The notes below the pieces were generated by a model that made no database searches, was not told where the DNA came from, and worked only from the letters and a program-made list of their open reading frames with translations. A stretch of DNA of 23,491 nucleotides from an uncultured Clostridia bacterium. GTDB lineage: Bacteria > Bacillota > Clostridia > Christensenellales > UBA1242. The stretch covers positions 1 through 23,491 of the forward strand of contig CALWKJ010000006.1 of NCBI GenBank assembly GCA_944381225.1. The letters run 5' to 3'. The translations under genes were made by a program, and so were the position numbers. Position 1 is the first letter of the stretch, and every line of letters starts with the position of its first letter. Below, in pieces: positions 6,575-14,387 of the stretch.

Positions 6575-7591
6575 ATGAAAAAATTTAGCATATTATTAGT
6601 TGCTATTGTTCTTATGTTTGCATTTACTTTGTATGGTTGTGGAGATAAGAATAATGATACAATTACAACTATAAAAGTAAATGAAGTTACACATAGTATA
6701 TTTTATGCACCGTTATATGTTGCTATTAATAATGGATATTTTGAGCAAGAGGGATTAAAAGTTGAACTGACAAACGGCGGTGGGGCTGATAAATCTATGA
6801 CAGCAATATTATCTGGTGATGCTGATATAGGTTTAATGGGACCAGAAGCTGCAATTTATGTAACATCAGGTGGTGCTCAAGATAAGCCAGTTGTATTTGG
6901 ACAATTAACAAAAAGAGATGGCTCGTTTATTGTTTCAAAAACTGCATATGAAAATTTCTCATTAAATGATTTGGTTGGAAAGGAAATAATTGGAGGAAGA
7001 AAGGGAGGCGTACCTGCAATGACGCTTGAATATGCAATAAAGCAAGCAGGTTTGGAAATTGGCACACAAGCAAATCAAGTGAATTTAAGAACAGATGTTG
7101 CCTTTGATTTAACTGCAAGTGTATTTGATTCAACCGACGCAGAATTTTGTACATTGTTTGAACCAACAGCAAGTGAATTATGTGAAGAAAAGGGATATCA
7201 CATTGTTGCCTCTGTTGGCGAATTAAGTGGAGAAGTCCCATACACTGCTTTTATTGCAAAAAGAGGATATATTGATGATAATCCATTAACTGTTGAACGA
7301 TTTTTAAGAGCCGTATATAGAGGATATAGATTTTTATTAAACGCAAGCGTTGACGAAATAGCTGAAAGTTTAAAGCCATCTTTTCAAGGATTTTCAAATG
7401 AAAATATTATTGTTTCAATCCAAAGTTATATTAATTGTGACGCTTGGGTAAGCAATCCTGCAATGACTGAAACGGCATTTGATAAATTGCAAAGTATAAT
7501 TATAGCCGCAGGCGAATTAGAAGAAAAGGTGGAATTTGAAAGCGTTGTTGATAATACAATAGCCAAAAAAGTTGTAAACTACTTCATTTAG
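6575..7591 (+). CDS. ABC importer substrate-binding lipoprotein, NitT/TauT (SsuA/NMT1-THI5-like) type
   Basis: This 338-residue lipoprotein captures solute outside the membrane for the ATPase and permease that follow. A basic start, a hydrophobic stretch and a lipobox ending L-Y-G-C22 mark a type II signal peptide. The mature part has features of the SsuA/NMT1-THI5-like fold: I-F-Y-A-P-L-Y-V-A-I near 43-52, G-Y-F-E-Q-E-G-L near 55-62, A-I-L-S-G-D-A-D-I-G-L-M-G-P-E-A near 76-92, and F-E-P-T-A-S near 190. Relatives carry sulfonates, nitrate, bicarbonate or pyrimidine precursors of thiamine. No TPP riboswitch or thi, ssu or nrt gene is present, so the substrate is open. ATG 6575 has AAGGAGG upstream. 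A strong terminator separates it from the ATPase gene. Confidence 0.85.
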   Translation: MKKFSILLVAIVLMFAFTLYGCGDKNNDTITTIKVNEVTHSIFYAPLYVAINNGYFEQEGLKVELTNGGGADKSMTAILSGDADIGLMGPEAAIYVTSGGAQDKPVVFGQLTKRDGSFIVSKTAYENFSLNDLVGKEIIGGRKGGVPAMTLEYAIKQAGLEIGTQANQVNLRTDVAFDLTASVFDSTDAEFCTLFEPTASELCEEKGYHIVASVGELSGEVPYTAFIAKRGYIDDNPLTVERFLRAVYRGYRFLLNASVDEIAESLKPSFQGFSNENIIVSIQSYINCDAWVSNPAMTETAFDKLQSIIIAAGELEEKVEFESVVDNTIAKKVVNYFI

Positions 7592-7600
7592 TGAATTCAT

Positions 7601-7632
7601 AAAAAAAACAGCTTGTAAAAGCTGTTTTTTTT
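7601..7632 (+). terminator. Strong hairpin terminator inside the ABC importer operon
   Basis: A perfect 14-bp inverted repeat (7601-7614 with 7619-7632, core ACAGCTT/AAGCTGT) has a 4-nt loop and an eight-T run. It follows the lipoprotein gene by 9 nt and precedes the ATPase gene by about 50 nt, with no clear promoter between. It probably lets only part of transcription reach the ATPase and permease genes. Confidence 0.88.
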
Positions 7633-7683
7633 AACATTTTTTATTTGTTCATAGTACAATGATTTGAGGAGGAAAAGTGAAAA

Positions 7684-8463
7684 ATGGACGATTATTTGCA
7701 AATTAAAAATGTTTCACTTTCATACCATACCAAAGATAAAGAAGTTCTTGCCCTAGATGGAATTAATTTTTCTGTAAAAAAAAATGAATATTTGTCTATA
7801 GTAGGACCTAGTGGTTGCGGAAAAACAACAATATTGTCATTAATTGCAGGATTGTTAAAACCAAGCACGGGTGAAGTTTTGTTAGAAAATGAACCAATAA
7901 AAAATAAAAATTTAATTGGATATATGTTTCAACGAGATCATTTGTTCGAGTGGAGAACAATATATAAAAATGTAATTTTGGGCTTAGAATTAAATAAAAA
8001 AACAAAAGACAAAGAAAGTTTGGAAAGGGTAGATGATTTATTAAAAAAATATGGGCTTTATGAATTTAAAAACAGTTATCCATATCAACTTTCAGGTGGA
8101 ATGAGACAACGAGCAGCATTAATTAGAACGCTTGCTTTACAGCCCAAAATACTATTATTAGATGAACCATTTTCTGCACTTGACTATCAAACTAAATTAA
8201 GCGTGTGCGACGATGTCCATCAAATCATCACAAATGAAAAACAGACAGTTATTGCAGTTACACACGACATAAGTGAAGCGATATCAATGTCGGATAGAAT
8301 TGTTGTGTTAAGCAATCGACCATCTAAAGTTAAATATATTCAAGATATTAATTTACAAGATATAAAAACTCCCTTAAAAAGAAGAGAAAGTACTTTGTTT
8401 CCTAAATATTTTGATGTAATATGGAAGGAGTTATCAAATGAAAAAAAAGAGGAAGTTAAATAA
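7684..8463 (+). CDS. ABC importer ATPase, NitT/TauT (SsuB/TauB-like) type
   Basis: This 259-residue cytoplasmic ATPase energises the importer. All motifs are intact: Walker A G-P-S-G-C-G-K-T-T at 41-49, Q-loop Q83, signature L-S-G-G-M at 136-140, Walker B I-L-L-L-D-E at 156-161, D-loop near S164-A-L-D167 and the switch histidine H194 (V-T-H-D). The Y-M-F-Q-R-D-H-L-F-E-W segment after the Q-loop is typical of the SsuB/TauB/NrtD branch. ATG 7684 has GAGGAGG 11 nt upstream, rather far but the only good start; a GTG nearer to it is out of frame. The gene overlaps the permease gene by 26 nt. Confidence 0.92.
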   Translation: MDDYLQIKNVSLSYHTKDKEVLALDGINFSVKKNEYLSIVGPSGCGKTTILSLIAGLLKPSTGEVLLENEPIKNKNLIGYMFQRDHLFEWRTIYKNVILGLELNKKTKDKESLERVDDLLKKYGLYEFKNSYPYQLSGGMRQRAALIRTLALQPKILLLDEPFSALDYQTKLSVCDDVHQIITNEKQTVIAVTHDISEAISMSDRIVVLSNRPSKVKYIQDINLQDIKTPLKRRESTLFPKYFDVIWKELSNEKKEEVK

Positions 8464-9250
8464 TTATTCAATTGAACATAAAAAATATTTAAAAAAAATA
8501 AAAATAGATAAAACAACAACAAAAATAGCCCAAATTGTTATTTTTGTTGCAATAGTATGTCTTTGGGAATTACTTACTGCAACTAAAATATTAGATCCAT
8601 TTTTTCTAAGCTCTCCTTCTCGAATTTTTTCAACATTAGTTGAAACATTTAAAAATGGTAATATGCTATATCATATAGGTGTAACATTATACGAAACAAT
8701 TGTTGGTTTTGCCTTGGCTACATTCATAGGTACATTCATTGCTATTTTATTGTGGTGGAGCAATAAACTAAGAGATATTTTAGACCCTTATATTGTTGTG
8801 TTAAACGCTTTGCCTAAAATTGCACTAGGCCCAGTTATTATAATTTGGGTTGGCGCTGGTACTTCAGCAATTATAACAATGTGTATATTAATTTGCATCG
8901 TGATTACAACATTGAGCATGCTTTCTGCATTCTTGTCTTGCGATAAAGATAAAATAGCTCTTATGCAATCTATGGGTGCAAAAAAAATACAAATATTATT
9001 TAAATTAATTATTCCTAACTCTTTTGCAGAATTTGTTTCTGTTTTAAAAATAAATGTAGGTATGAGTTGGGTTGGAACTATAATGGGCGAATATCTAGTA
9101 AGTAAGGCTGGGCTTGGATATTTAATTGTTTATGGCGGTCAAGTGTTTAAACTAGATTTAGTTATGGCTTCTACTGTTGTTTTGTGTTTTTTGGCTTGCC
9201 TTATGTATATCTTGGTTGGAATCTTGGAAAGAAAGGTTAGAAGACATTAA
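8438..9250 (+). CDS. ABC importer permease, NitT/TauT (SsuC/TauC-like) type
   Basis: This 270-residue inner-membrane permease has a basic N-terminal tail of about 28 residues, then about six hydrophobic segments. The first is near 30-47 (I-V-I-F-V-A-I-V-C-L-W-E). The cytoplasmic coupling loop M-Q-S-M-G-A-K-K-I-Q-I-L-F-K-L-I-I-P lies near 177-194 and docks to the ATPase (EAA loop of binding-protein-dependent permeases). S-S-P-S-R-I-F near 58-64 and the L-N-A-L-P-K-I-A-L-G-P segment near 126-136 are characteristic of the SsuC/TauC branch. It starts inside the ATPase gene with GGAG upstream. Its last 93 bases are also coding on the other strand for the YkvI-type protein, and no terminator follows before that gene. 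Confidence 0.9.
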   Translation: MKKKRKLNNYSIEHKKYLKKIKIDKTTTKIAQIVIFVAIVCLWELLTATKILDPFFLSSPSRIFSTLVETFKNGNMLYHIGVTLYETIVGFALATFIGTFIAILLWWSNKLRDILDPYIVVLNALPKIALGPVIIIWVGAGTSAIITMCILICIVITTLSMLSAFLSCDKDKIALMQSMGAKKIQILFKLIIPNSFAEFVSVLKINVGMSWVGTIMGEYLVSKAGLGYLIVYGGQVFKLDLVMASTVVLCFLACLMYILVGILERKVRRH

Positions 9251-10210
9251 ATAGTAAATTAAATAAAATCCTAATATTCCTATTACAGGATATAAATACA
9301 CAACAAAATAATTAAAAGATATAAAGGATAAACAAGCGCAGATTATAGTAGGAATTATTGCATTAAGCAACTTGCTTTTGAAATTAAAAAAAGTTTTTAA
9401 AGTTAATAATGTTGAAATTAATGTTGTAAAAATTGCAAATTGTAAAACTATTAAATACACAGCATATAAAACACTGCTAGTTTTTGATAAATCAAGCAAA
9501 GGCATGTTGGAATTAATAATATTAATATTGCATAGTTCAGTAAAAATTACTACTGTCATAATTAAACAAAGGATTAAAGCTGTCGCAAAACTTATTTGTT
9601 TGCACTGATGTTTGTTAAGTCCATATGAAGATTTTGCAACAACAAAATAAGATAAAAAAATATTTCTGCAAACATAAGTTATGACATTGTAAGGAAGTAA
9701 AATTATATTTGAAAGTAAAACATTTGATGGGCTGTTTAAATTTATCAAGCAAACTATTATCATTAAAAATAAAATAAAAGGAACAATTATCGTGCACATG
9801 TTTTTTATAAAGTGTAAATCTTTATAAATGGCTATGCACGATATTATTATTATAATTAGAATTGTAGCAAAGTGAAGCAAAGAATATGGTTTTATATTAA
9901 AAGATGTATTAATTGCACTAATCATTGTTGAAGATAAAATAATAAAAGAAATAAAAGTGAATATTTTTATTATTTTATTATTTTTTTTAAATATAATTAA
10001 ATTTAAATCGTCAACATTGTTTATTTTTTTATTTATTCCAATTAATAATAATTTATTAATAAAATAATATAATAAAAAAAATATGGGCAAAATAAAAATA
10101 AAAGAATAATATCCAAAAATAGAAAAAAATGAACTAATTTCTTTTCCTGATACGAAACCAGCACCAATTATTGTTCCAATTATAAGCAATACAATTTTAA
10201 ATTGTTTCAT
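9158..10210 (-). CDS. YkvI-family integral membrane protein
   Basis: This 350-residue polytopic protein has about ten hydrophobic segments. The N-terminal first helix reads I-I-G-T-I-I-G-A-G-F-V-S-G-K-E-I, the hallmark of the YkvI family (COG3949-like), which is related to amino-acid/APC-type transporters with unwound first helices. The transported substrate is unknown. Its C-terminal 28 or so residues are a polar, serine/asparagine-rich tail encoded antisense to the last helix of the ABC permease. The ATG at 10210 has no SD; TAAAAT ends 5 nt before it, so a leaderless transcript is possible, though a better-scoring promoter lies further upstream. It is divergent from the secreted-protein gene. 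Confidence 0.75.
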   Translation of the reverse strand: MKQFKIVLLIIGTIIGAGFVSGKEISSFFSIFGYYSFIFILPIFFLLYYFINKLLLIGINKKINNVDDLNLIIFKKNNKIIKIFTFISFIILSSTMISAINTSFNIKPYSLLHFATILIIIIISCIAIYKDLHFIKNMCTIIVPFILFLMIIVCLINLNSPSNVLLSNIILLPYNVITYVCRNIFLSYFVVAKSSYGLNKHQCKQISFATALILCLIMTVVIFTELCNINIINSNMPLLDLSKTSSVLYAVYLIVLQFAIFTTLISTLLTLKTFFNFKSKLLNAIIPTIICACLSFISFNYFVVYLYPVIGILGFYLIYYLMSSNLSFQDSNQDIHKASQKTQNNSRSHN

Positions 10211-10257
10211 AATACATTTTATTAATGCTTTTAAAAAAATATAATAAAAATTTATAT

Positions 10258-10285
10258 ATTATATAAAATATAAATATGAATTCAA
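10258..10285 (-). promoter_or_regulatory. Possible promoter of the YkvI-type gene
   Basis: On the minus strand, TTGAAT (10285-10280), a 16-nt spacer and a perfect TATAAT (10263-10258). The -35 box falls within the first codons of the divergent secreted-protein gene. It predicts a leader of about 40 nt lacking an SD. Confidence 0.4.
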
Positions 10286-10896
10286 AAGTTGTTTCAATTA
10301 TTTTTTTAATATTATTTTGTTCTATGGGTTTGTCTTGCGTATTGCCATATCCTAATTTTTATAGTTCAAACTATGTTTCAGCAAATGACCAACAAATTAT
10401 TAATGATAAAAAAGAAGAAGAAACATTAATTGTTGATTCGCCTTATGACAAAGTAGAGGTTTTGTCATTCGATTGGTTTGATTTTATGGATGTTCATTTT
10501 AAAAAATATACCACTGTTAGAGTAATTGATATTAAATCTCAAAGGGAATATTTTGTTCAGAGATTGGGTGGTTATAATCACGCAGACGTCCAAACTATAG
10601 ATAAAGAAAATACCAAAATTTTTAAGGAGATATATGGCGGGGAATGGTCATGGGTACGAAGACCAGTATGGGTTGAAATTGACGGACAATTTTTTGCTGG
10701 TTCAACAAACGGTATGCCTCACGGATTTTCTTTAATTGACAATGGAGAAGGTGGTCATACTTGTATACATTTTTTAAATAGTAAAACTCATGGGACTAAG
10801 AGGGTGGACGAGGCACATCAAGAGTGCGTTGATTATGCATATAAAAATAAGGCACTCTTAATTGAGTACCTTAAAAATCAAACGCAAATGAAATAA
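10276..10896 (+). CDS. Secreted or lipid-anchored protein with a conserved clostridial cell-surface domain of unknown function
   Basis: This is a 206-residue exported protein. A hydrophobic N-terminus (residues 4-20) ends at G-L-S-C21, an imperfect lipobox, so lipoprotein or signal-peptidase-I processing are both possible. After an acidic linker (40-58), residues 78-185 form one domain: G-G-Y-N-H-A-D-V-Q at 98-106, Y-G-G-E-W-S-W near 120-126, N-G-M-P-H149-G, H161-T-C163-I-H165-F, T-H172-G and H181-Q. I recognise this arrangement from clostridial cell-wall-associated proteins, where it often follows SH3 or peptidoglycan-binding domains. The H-G ... C-I-H pattern recalls the H/C active-site layout of L,D-transpeptidases, but that is an analogy only. 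No SD is visible. Its stop codon directly abuts that of the convergent ABC permease gene. Confidence 0.65.
   Translation: MNSKVVSIIFLILFCSMGLSCVLPYPNFYSSNYVSANDQQIINDKKEEETLIVDSPYDKVEVLSFDWFDFMDVHFKKYTTVRVIDIKSQREYFVQRLGGYNHADVQTIDKENTKIFKEIYGGEWSWVRRPVWVEIDGQFFAGSTNGMPHGFSLIDNGEGGHTCIHFLNSKTHGTKRVDEAHQECVDYAYKNKALLIEYLKNQTQMK
10849..10872 (-). terminator. Minus-strand terminator lying inside the secreted-protein gene
   Basis: AAGGCACTC (10849-10857) and GAGTACCTT (10864-10872) pair around a 6-nt loop. As minus-strand RNA the single irregular position is a G-U pair, and the hairpin is followed by ATTTTTAT. On the plus strand that position is a C-A mismatch and A's follow. It therefore serves the ABC-2 operon, about 25-48 nt past its stop. 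Confidence 0.6.
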
Positions 10897-12663
10897 CTAG
10901 GCGATATCTCTTCTTTTAAATATAAAATGTGATATTATGTTGAATATAACAATCAACGAACACAAAACTATAGCGCTTGTCAAAAAGTTTGCATCTGGAA
11001 GAATATTCATTTTTAACAATCCAAATTGGCTGTTTCCAAAAAATTTGAATAAATCAAAATGTCCAAAAGGCGTATAGTTTAACCATGCACTTGAAACTGT
11101 TCCACATAAAATAATTTGAGCTCCATAGAACACAGATGACACAAAAACTGAAAGCGCATTTGATTTAAAAACTAAACACAACAACATTGCAAGGGAAATG
11201 TAAAATAACAAGTTTAATATTAAAGAAAATAAATATAAAAATAGTAACAAAATTGGGCTTATTGAAATAACTGTTGAGGAATTAAATACAACTAAACAAT
11301 TTTTAAAAGTTACTCCATATGAAATCGCTCCCACAACAAATGAGCATATCATTGAAATCAGTATCAACATTACTCCAAACATTAAGCAAGAAATATATTT
11401 TCCAGCAAATAGTTTATCACGAGTGTATGGTCTTATTGCAATCATTTTCATGGTTCCAGCATATTGGTCTCCAGCAATTGAACTGCATGCGTAAAAAATT
11501 GTAAAAATTATTATTAATATTATTAAAATTTGCATTGTATAAACAGTGTAGTCATAAGAATTTGTAGTATACGATGATGATGAATTAAAATTAAATGAAG
11601 ATAAATAGTTATAATCAAAAATTTCATTTTTAATTAAATATTCATTAATTTTTATTTCTTCATTTAACTTGTACTTATAAACTTGGGAATATCCAATAAG
11701 TCCTTCAATTTGTGTGTCTTTAACATCTTTTATCCTAAGCAGCATAAATTTATTAGACATGACAGTTTGATTCATCTGAGCAAAGGATTGATAATTGGCT
11801 ATATACTCATTTATAATATCTTTGTCATTTTGCTCCACACTTAAGCTTTTTTGATTATTAAATTGTTCGATTTTAGCGAAATACGTATTTTGCAATTTTT
11901 GTTTTGCTTGGTTGTAATATGTTTCAATTATTTCATTGTAATCTTCTTCATTTATGCTAAAACTTTTTAATTTTGAAACTATTTTCAACTCCAAATTAAT
12001 ATTGTATTTAGATGATATTGTATTTCCCAAATTAATAAATGCAACTCTGTCATACTGATTGTTTAAGCTATTAGCACTTGGCAAAGCATTGTACAATTTA
12101 GTTAAACTGTTGTACATTAAATCAAAATCCGACTCATAAAAGTAAAAGTTTAAGGTTTGATTTTGAATTTGGGCAAGATAGCTTGTAAGGCCACTGATTT
12201 CGCTTTTTAAGTTTTCAAAAACATCAATAGTATCTTGTTTATTTATTAAAAATTCCTTGTCTGTATATGTTGATATTTTTAACACTTCGTCTTGAATTAA
12301 TCCCTTTGCTCCATCTTGTTCGTTAGGGAAGTATTTTTTTAAAGCCACGGTTTTGTCTGTTAAGGTTTCTAGTTTGTTTTGTTTTATATCTTCATATTGG
12401 CTTTGAATTTGCAAAAATTGATTTTCCAAATTATTATCAATTACATACTTATTCAATTTATTTTTGTTAATTTCAATAAATTGCTCATAAATTTCGCCAA
12501 CTGTTTTTGCTTCATAACTTAATTTGGTAGATTTTACATTAGGGCTATATAATAAACTTGTTAAAACAAGAGTGCCAACAAGAAGGGCAGTTAATATAAA
12601 TATAGATGGCCTATAAAAAATTTTATTAAATTCTGCTTTTGCAAGCCTTAATATTTTTTTCAT
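10897..12663 (-). CDS. ABC-2 type transporter permease with a large extracytoplasmic domain
   Basis: This 588-residue permease partners the ATPase encoded just upstream. A short cytoplasmic start (K-K-I-L-R-L-A-K-A-E-F-N-K) leads to transmembrane helix 1 at about 17-38. A soluble, N/Q/K-rich, probably helical extracytoplasmic region of about 330 residues follows (to about 372), then five or more hydrophobic segments to the C-terminus, closing with K-R-R-D. The A-G-D-Q-Y-A-G-T-M-K-M-I-A-I-R-P segment after the second helix is the typical ABC-2 coupling region. I chose the ATG at 12663 because GGGAG lies 6 nt upstream; another ATG 12 nt earlier has no SD. The stop is TAG. Likely roles are export or antimicrobial-peptide resistance; nothing fixes the substrate. 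Confidence 0.82.
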   Translation of the reverse strand: MKKILRLAKAEFNKIFYRPSIFILTALLVGTLVLTSLLYSPNVKSTKLSYEAKTVGEIYEQFIEINKNKLNKYVIDNNLENQFLQIQSQYEDIKQNKLETLTDKTVALKKYFPNEQDGAKGLIQDEVLKISTYTDKEFLINKQDTIDVFENLKSEISGLTSYLAQIQNQTLNFYFYESDFDLMYNSLTKLYNALPSANSLNNQYDRVAFINLGNTISSKYNINLELKIVSKLKSFSINEEDYNEIIETYYNQAKQKLQNTYFAKIEQFNNQKSLSVEQNDKDIINEYIANYQSFAQMNQTVMSNKFMLLRIKDVKDTQIEGLIGYSQVYKYKLNEEIKINEYLIKNEIFDYNYLSSFNFNSSSSYTTNSYDYTVYTMQILIILIIIFTIFYACSSIAGDQYAGTMKMIAIRPYTRDKLFAGKYISCLMFGVMLILISMICSFVVGAISYGVTFKNCLVVFNSSTVISISPILLLFLYLFSLILNLLFYISLAMLLCLVFKSNALSVFVSSVFYGAQIILCGTVSSAWLNYTPFGHFDLFKFFGNSQFGLLKMNILPDANFLTSAIVLCSLIVIFNIISHFIFKRRDIA

Positions 12664-12693
12664 TATTTCTCCCATTTATCGCTTTGATTTCGT

Positions 12694-13809
12694 TTAATTT
12701 ATAGAAGTGTCAGTTTTGTTTTTATTAATAATATTTAAAAATACATCTTCCAATGAATAATCAACTTCGCCAGCTGCATAAATTAATATTTTTCTTTTTG
12801 TCAATTCAACAATCATTTGAGAAAGTAGCAGGGTGTTATCTGCGTCAATGTAAACATTATTGCCTTGAATTTTGATTTTGCAATTAAATTTTTGCATTAA
12901 TATTTTGCCAGCCAAGTTTGGCGCATTGCATTTAATATACTGCTTTCCAATTATTGAATAATTCTTTTTTATTTCTTCCAATGTTTGAATTTGCAAAATT
13001 TTGCCTTTGTCAATTATTGCAATCATGTCACACAGATTTTCCATTTCGCTTAAAATATGACTAGATATCAAAATTGCAATACCTTCTTTATGCGCTAGTG
13101 TTTTTAGCATCATTCTAAATTCTCTTATACCATTTGCATCTAAACCGTTTGTTGGCTCATCCAAAATTAACAATTTTGGATTGTTCAAAAGTGCTTGAGC
13201 AACACCAAGACGCTGTTTCATACCCAATGAATAATTTGAAACCTTATCGTTTATTCTGTTAGATAATCCAACTAAAGATGACACTTCATTTATTCTATGA
13301 ATTGAAATATTACCAGATAATTTTGCAAAATATTTTAGGTTGTTGTATCCAGACATATAATTGTAAAAATTTGGAATCTCAATCATTGCGCCTACGTTTT
13401 TTATTGCATTTTCAAATCCTGTTTTAATTGAGTGTCCACAAATAAAAACATCGCCACTTGTAATTCTTGCAAGCCCAGTAATCATTTTTATTGTTGTGCT
13501 TTTTCCTGCTCCGTTTGCACCTAAAAATCCAATTATTTGACCTTTAAAAACATTTAAAGAAATGTTATTAACTGCAATCCTATCTCCATATTTTTTTGTT
13601 AAATTTTTAATAAACAAAACTGGCTTATTTTTTTGCTTTTCATTTTTGTTTATTAATGGTGAAATAACACTAGAATTTATATTTTTTGTAGACTGATTTT
13701 CTACAAAATTTATGTTACTATTCATTTTATTCTTTTCGCCGTTAAAACCTGTAAAAGAATTTACAGTGTATTTTTGATTTGAATTTGTTTCATTACTATT
13801 TTTACTCAC
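12694..13809 (-). CDS. ABC transporter ATPase (BcrA/antibiotic-export-like) with N-terminal Asn-rich extension
   Basis: This 371-residue ATPase of the ABC-2 exporter class carries Walker A G-A-N-G-A-G-K-S-T at 97-105, signature Y-S-L-G-M at 193-197 (the form seen in bacitracin/lantibiotic-type exporters), Walker B L-L-I-L-D-E at 213-218 and a switch histidine in S-S-H-I-L-S. A C-terminal accessory region of about 75 residues follows. Residues 1-62 are an unusual polar tail, rich in Asn, Ser and Lys, ahead of the normal domain start. The start is GTG at 13809 with GGAGA 6-7 nt upstream; an internal ATG at codon 29 has only a weak AAAAGA, so the extension seems genuine. It lies 12 nt after the DUF4364 gene and 30 nt before the permease gene. 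Confidence 0.85.
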   Translation of the reverse strand: MSKNSNETNSNQKYTVNSFTGFNGEKNKMNSNINFVENQSTKNINSSVISPLINKNEKQKNKPVLFIKNLTKKYGDRIAVNNISLNVFKGQIIGFLGANGAGKSTTIKMITGLARITSGDVFICGHSIKTGFENAIKNVGAMIEIPNFYNYMSGYNNLKYFAKLSGNISIHRINEVSSLVGLSNRINDKVSNYSLGMKQRLGVAQALLNNPKLLILDEPTNGLDANGIREFRMMLKTLAHKEGIAILISSHILSEMENLCDMIAIIDKGKILQIQTLEEIKKNYSIIGKQYIKCNAPNLAGKILMQKFNCKIKIQGNNVYIDADNTLLLSQMIVELTKRKILIYAAGEVDYSLEDVFLNIINKNKTDTSIN

Positions 13810-13821
13810 ATTTGTTCTCCA

Positions 13822-14370
13822 TTATTCATCAGTGTCGATTAATGTTTCGTAAGCATTTTCATAAATTAAATGTGCTTTTTCTTTCCAAATATTAATTGCT
13901 CTTAAAGCACTTTGCCTTGACGGTGCTTTTATTTTTAATTCAAACATTGGTTCATCAATTAAAGCCGATCTAATTTTCAAACAAACTGTATAACTTCCAT
14001 CACTATTTCTATCAATCGTACCAACGTACTCTTGGGACCTTTTAAATGCAATTCTGTTTTCTTTAACATATTCTGCAATTTGCTCTCTTAAATCTTGATT
14101 GATTCGTTGATAAAAGTGAGATAAACAATTTCTTCCAGTATAGGTAATAGTGTAACGATCTTCTTCACTATGACCATTTGTTTTGTATATAAATCCAGTA
14201 TCCACCAAATTGTATATAATTTCTTTGCAATCCATATAATTTTTTATCCAATTATTTTTTCCATAGCAGATATCTATAATAGATTGTTCAGTTAAAGGTA
14301 TTTCTATTTTCTCCAAAACAAATAAAACAATCAGTTTGTTTATCGTTGAATCTTGTTCTCGAAAATCCAT
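13822..14370 (-). CDS. DUF4364 family protein, probable winged-helix
   Basis: This 182-residue cytoplasmic protein matches the DUF4364 family of Clostridia. The first 90 or so residues are helical and end with Y-T-I-T-Y-T-G-R-N-C-L, which resembles the wing and last helix of a winged-helix (PadR-like) domain. Residues 100-182 form a second alpha/beta domain. No function is established for the family. As first gene of an operon with an ABC exporter it could be its regulator (inference). Two ATGs lie 12 nt apart: 14370 has GGAGA upstream and is chosen; 14382 has no SD but coincides with the predicted transcription start, so a leaderless 186-residue form is possible. Confidence 0.75.
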   Translation of the reverse strand: MDFREQDSTINKLIVLFVLEKIEIPLTEQSIIDICYGKNNWIKNYMDCKEIIYNLVDTGFIYKTNGHSEEDRYTITYTGRNCLSHFYQRINQDLREQIAEYVKENRIAFKRSQEYVGTIDRNSDGSYTVCLKIRSALIDEPMFELKIKAPSRQSALRAINIWKEKAHLIYENAYETLIDTDE

Positions 14371-14387
14371 TTTTTTCTCCATTTATT

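Noticed and set aside
6927..7241. Minus-strand ORF of 104 codons
   Set aside because: It lies wholly antisense to the lipoprotein gene, is rich in Q, L and H as expected for a shadow of A/G-rich codons, and has no SD.
9372..9608. Plus-strand ORF of 78 codons
   Set aside because: It is antisense to the YkvI-type gene and mirrors its hydrophobic codons.
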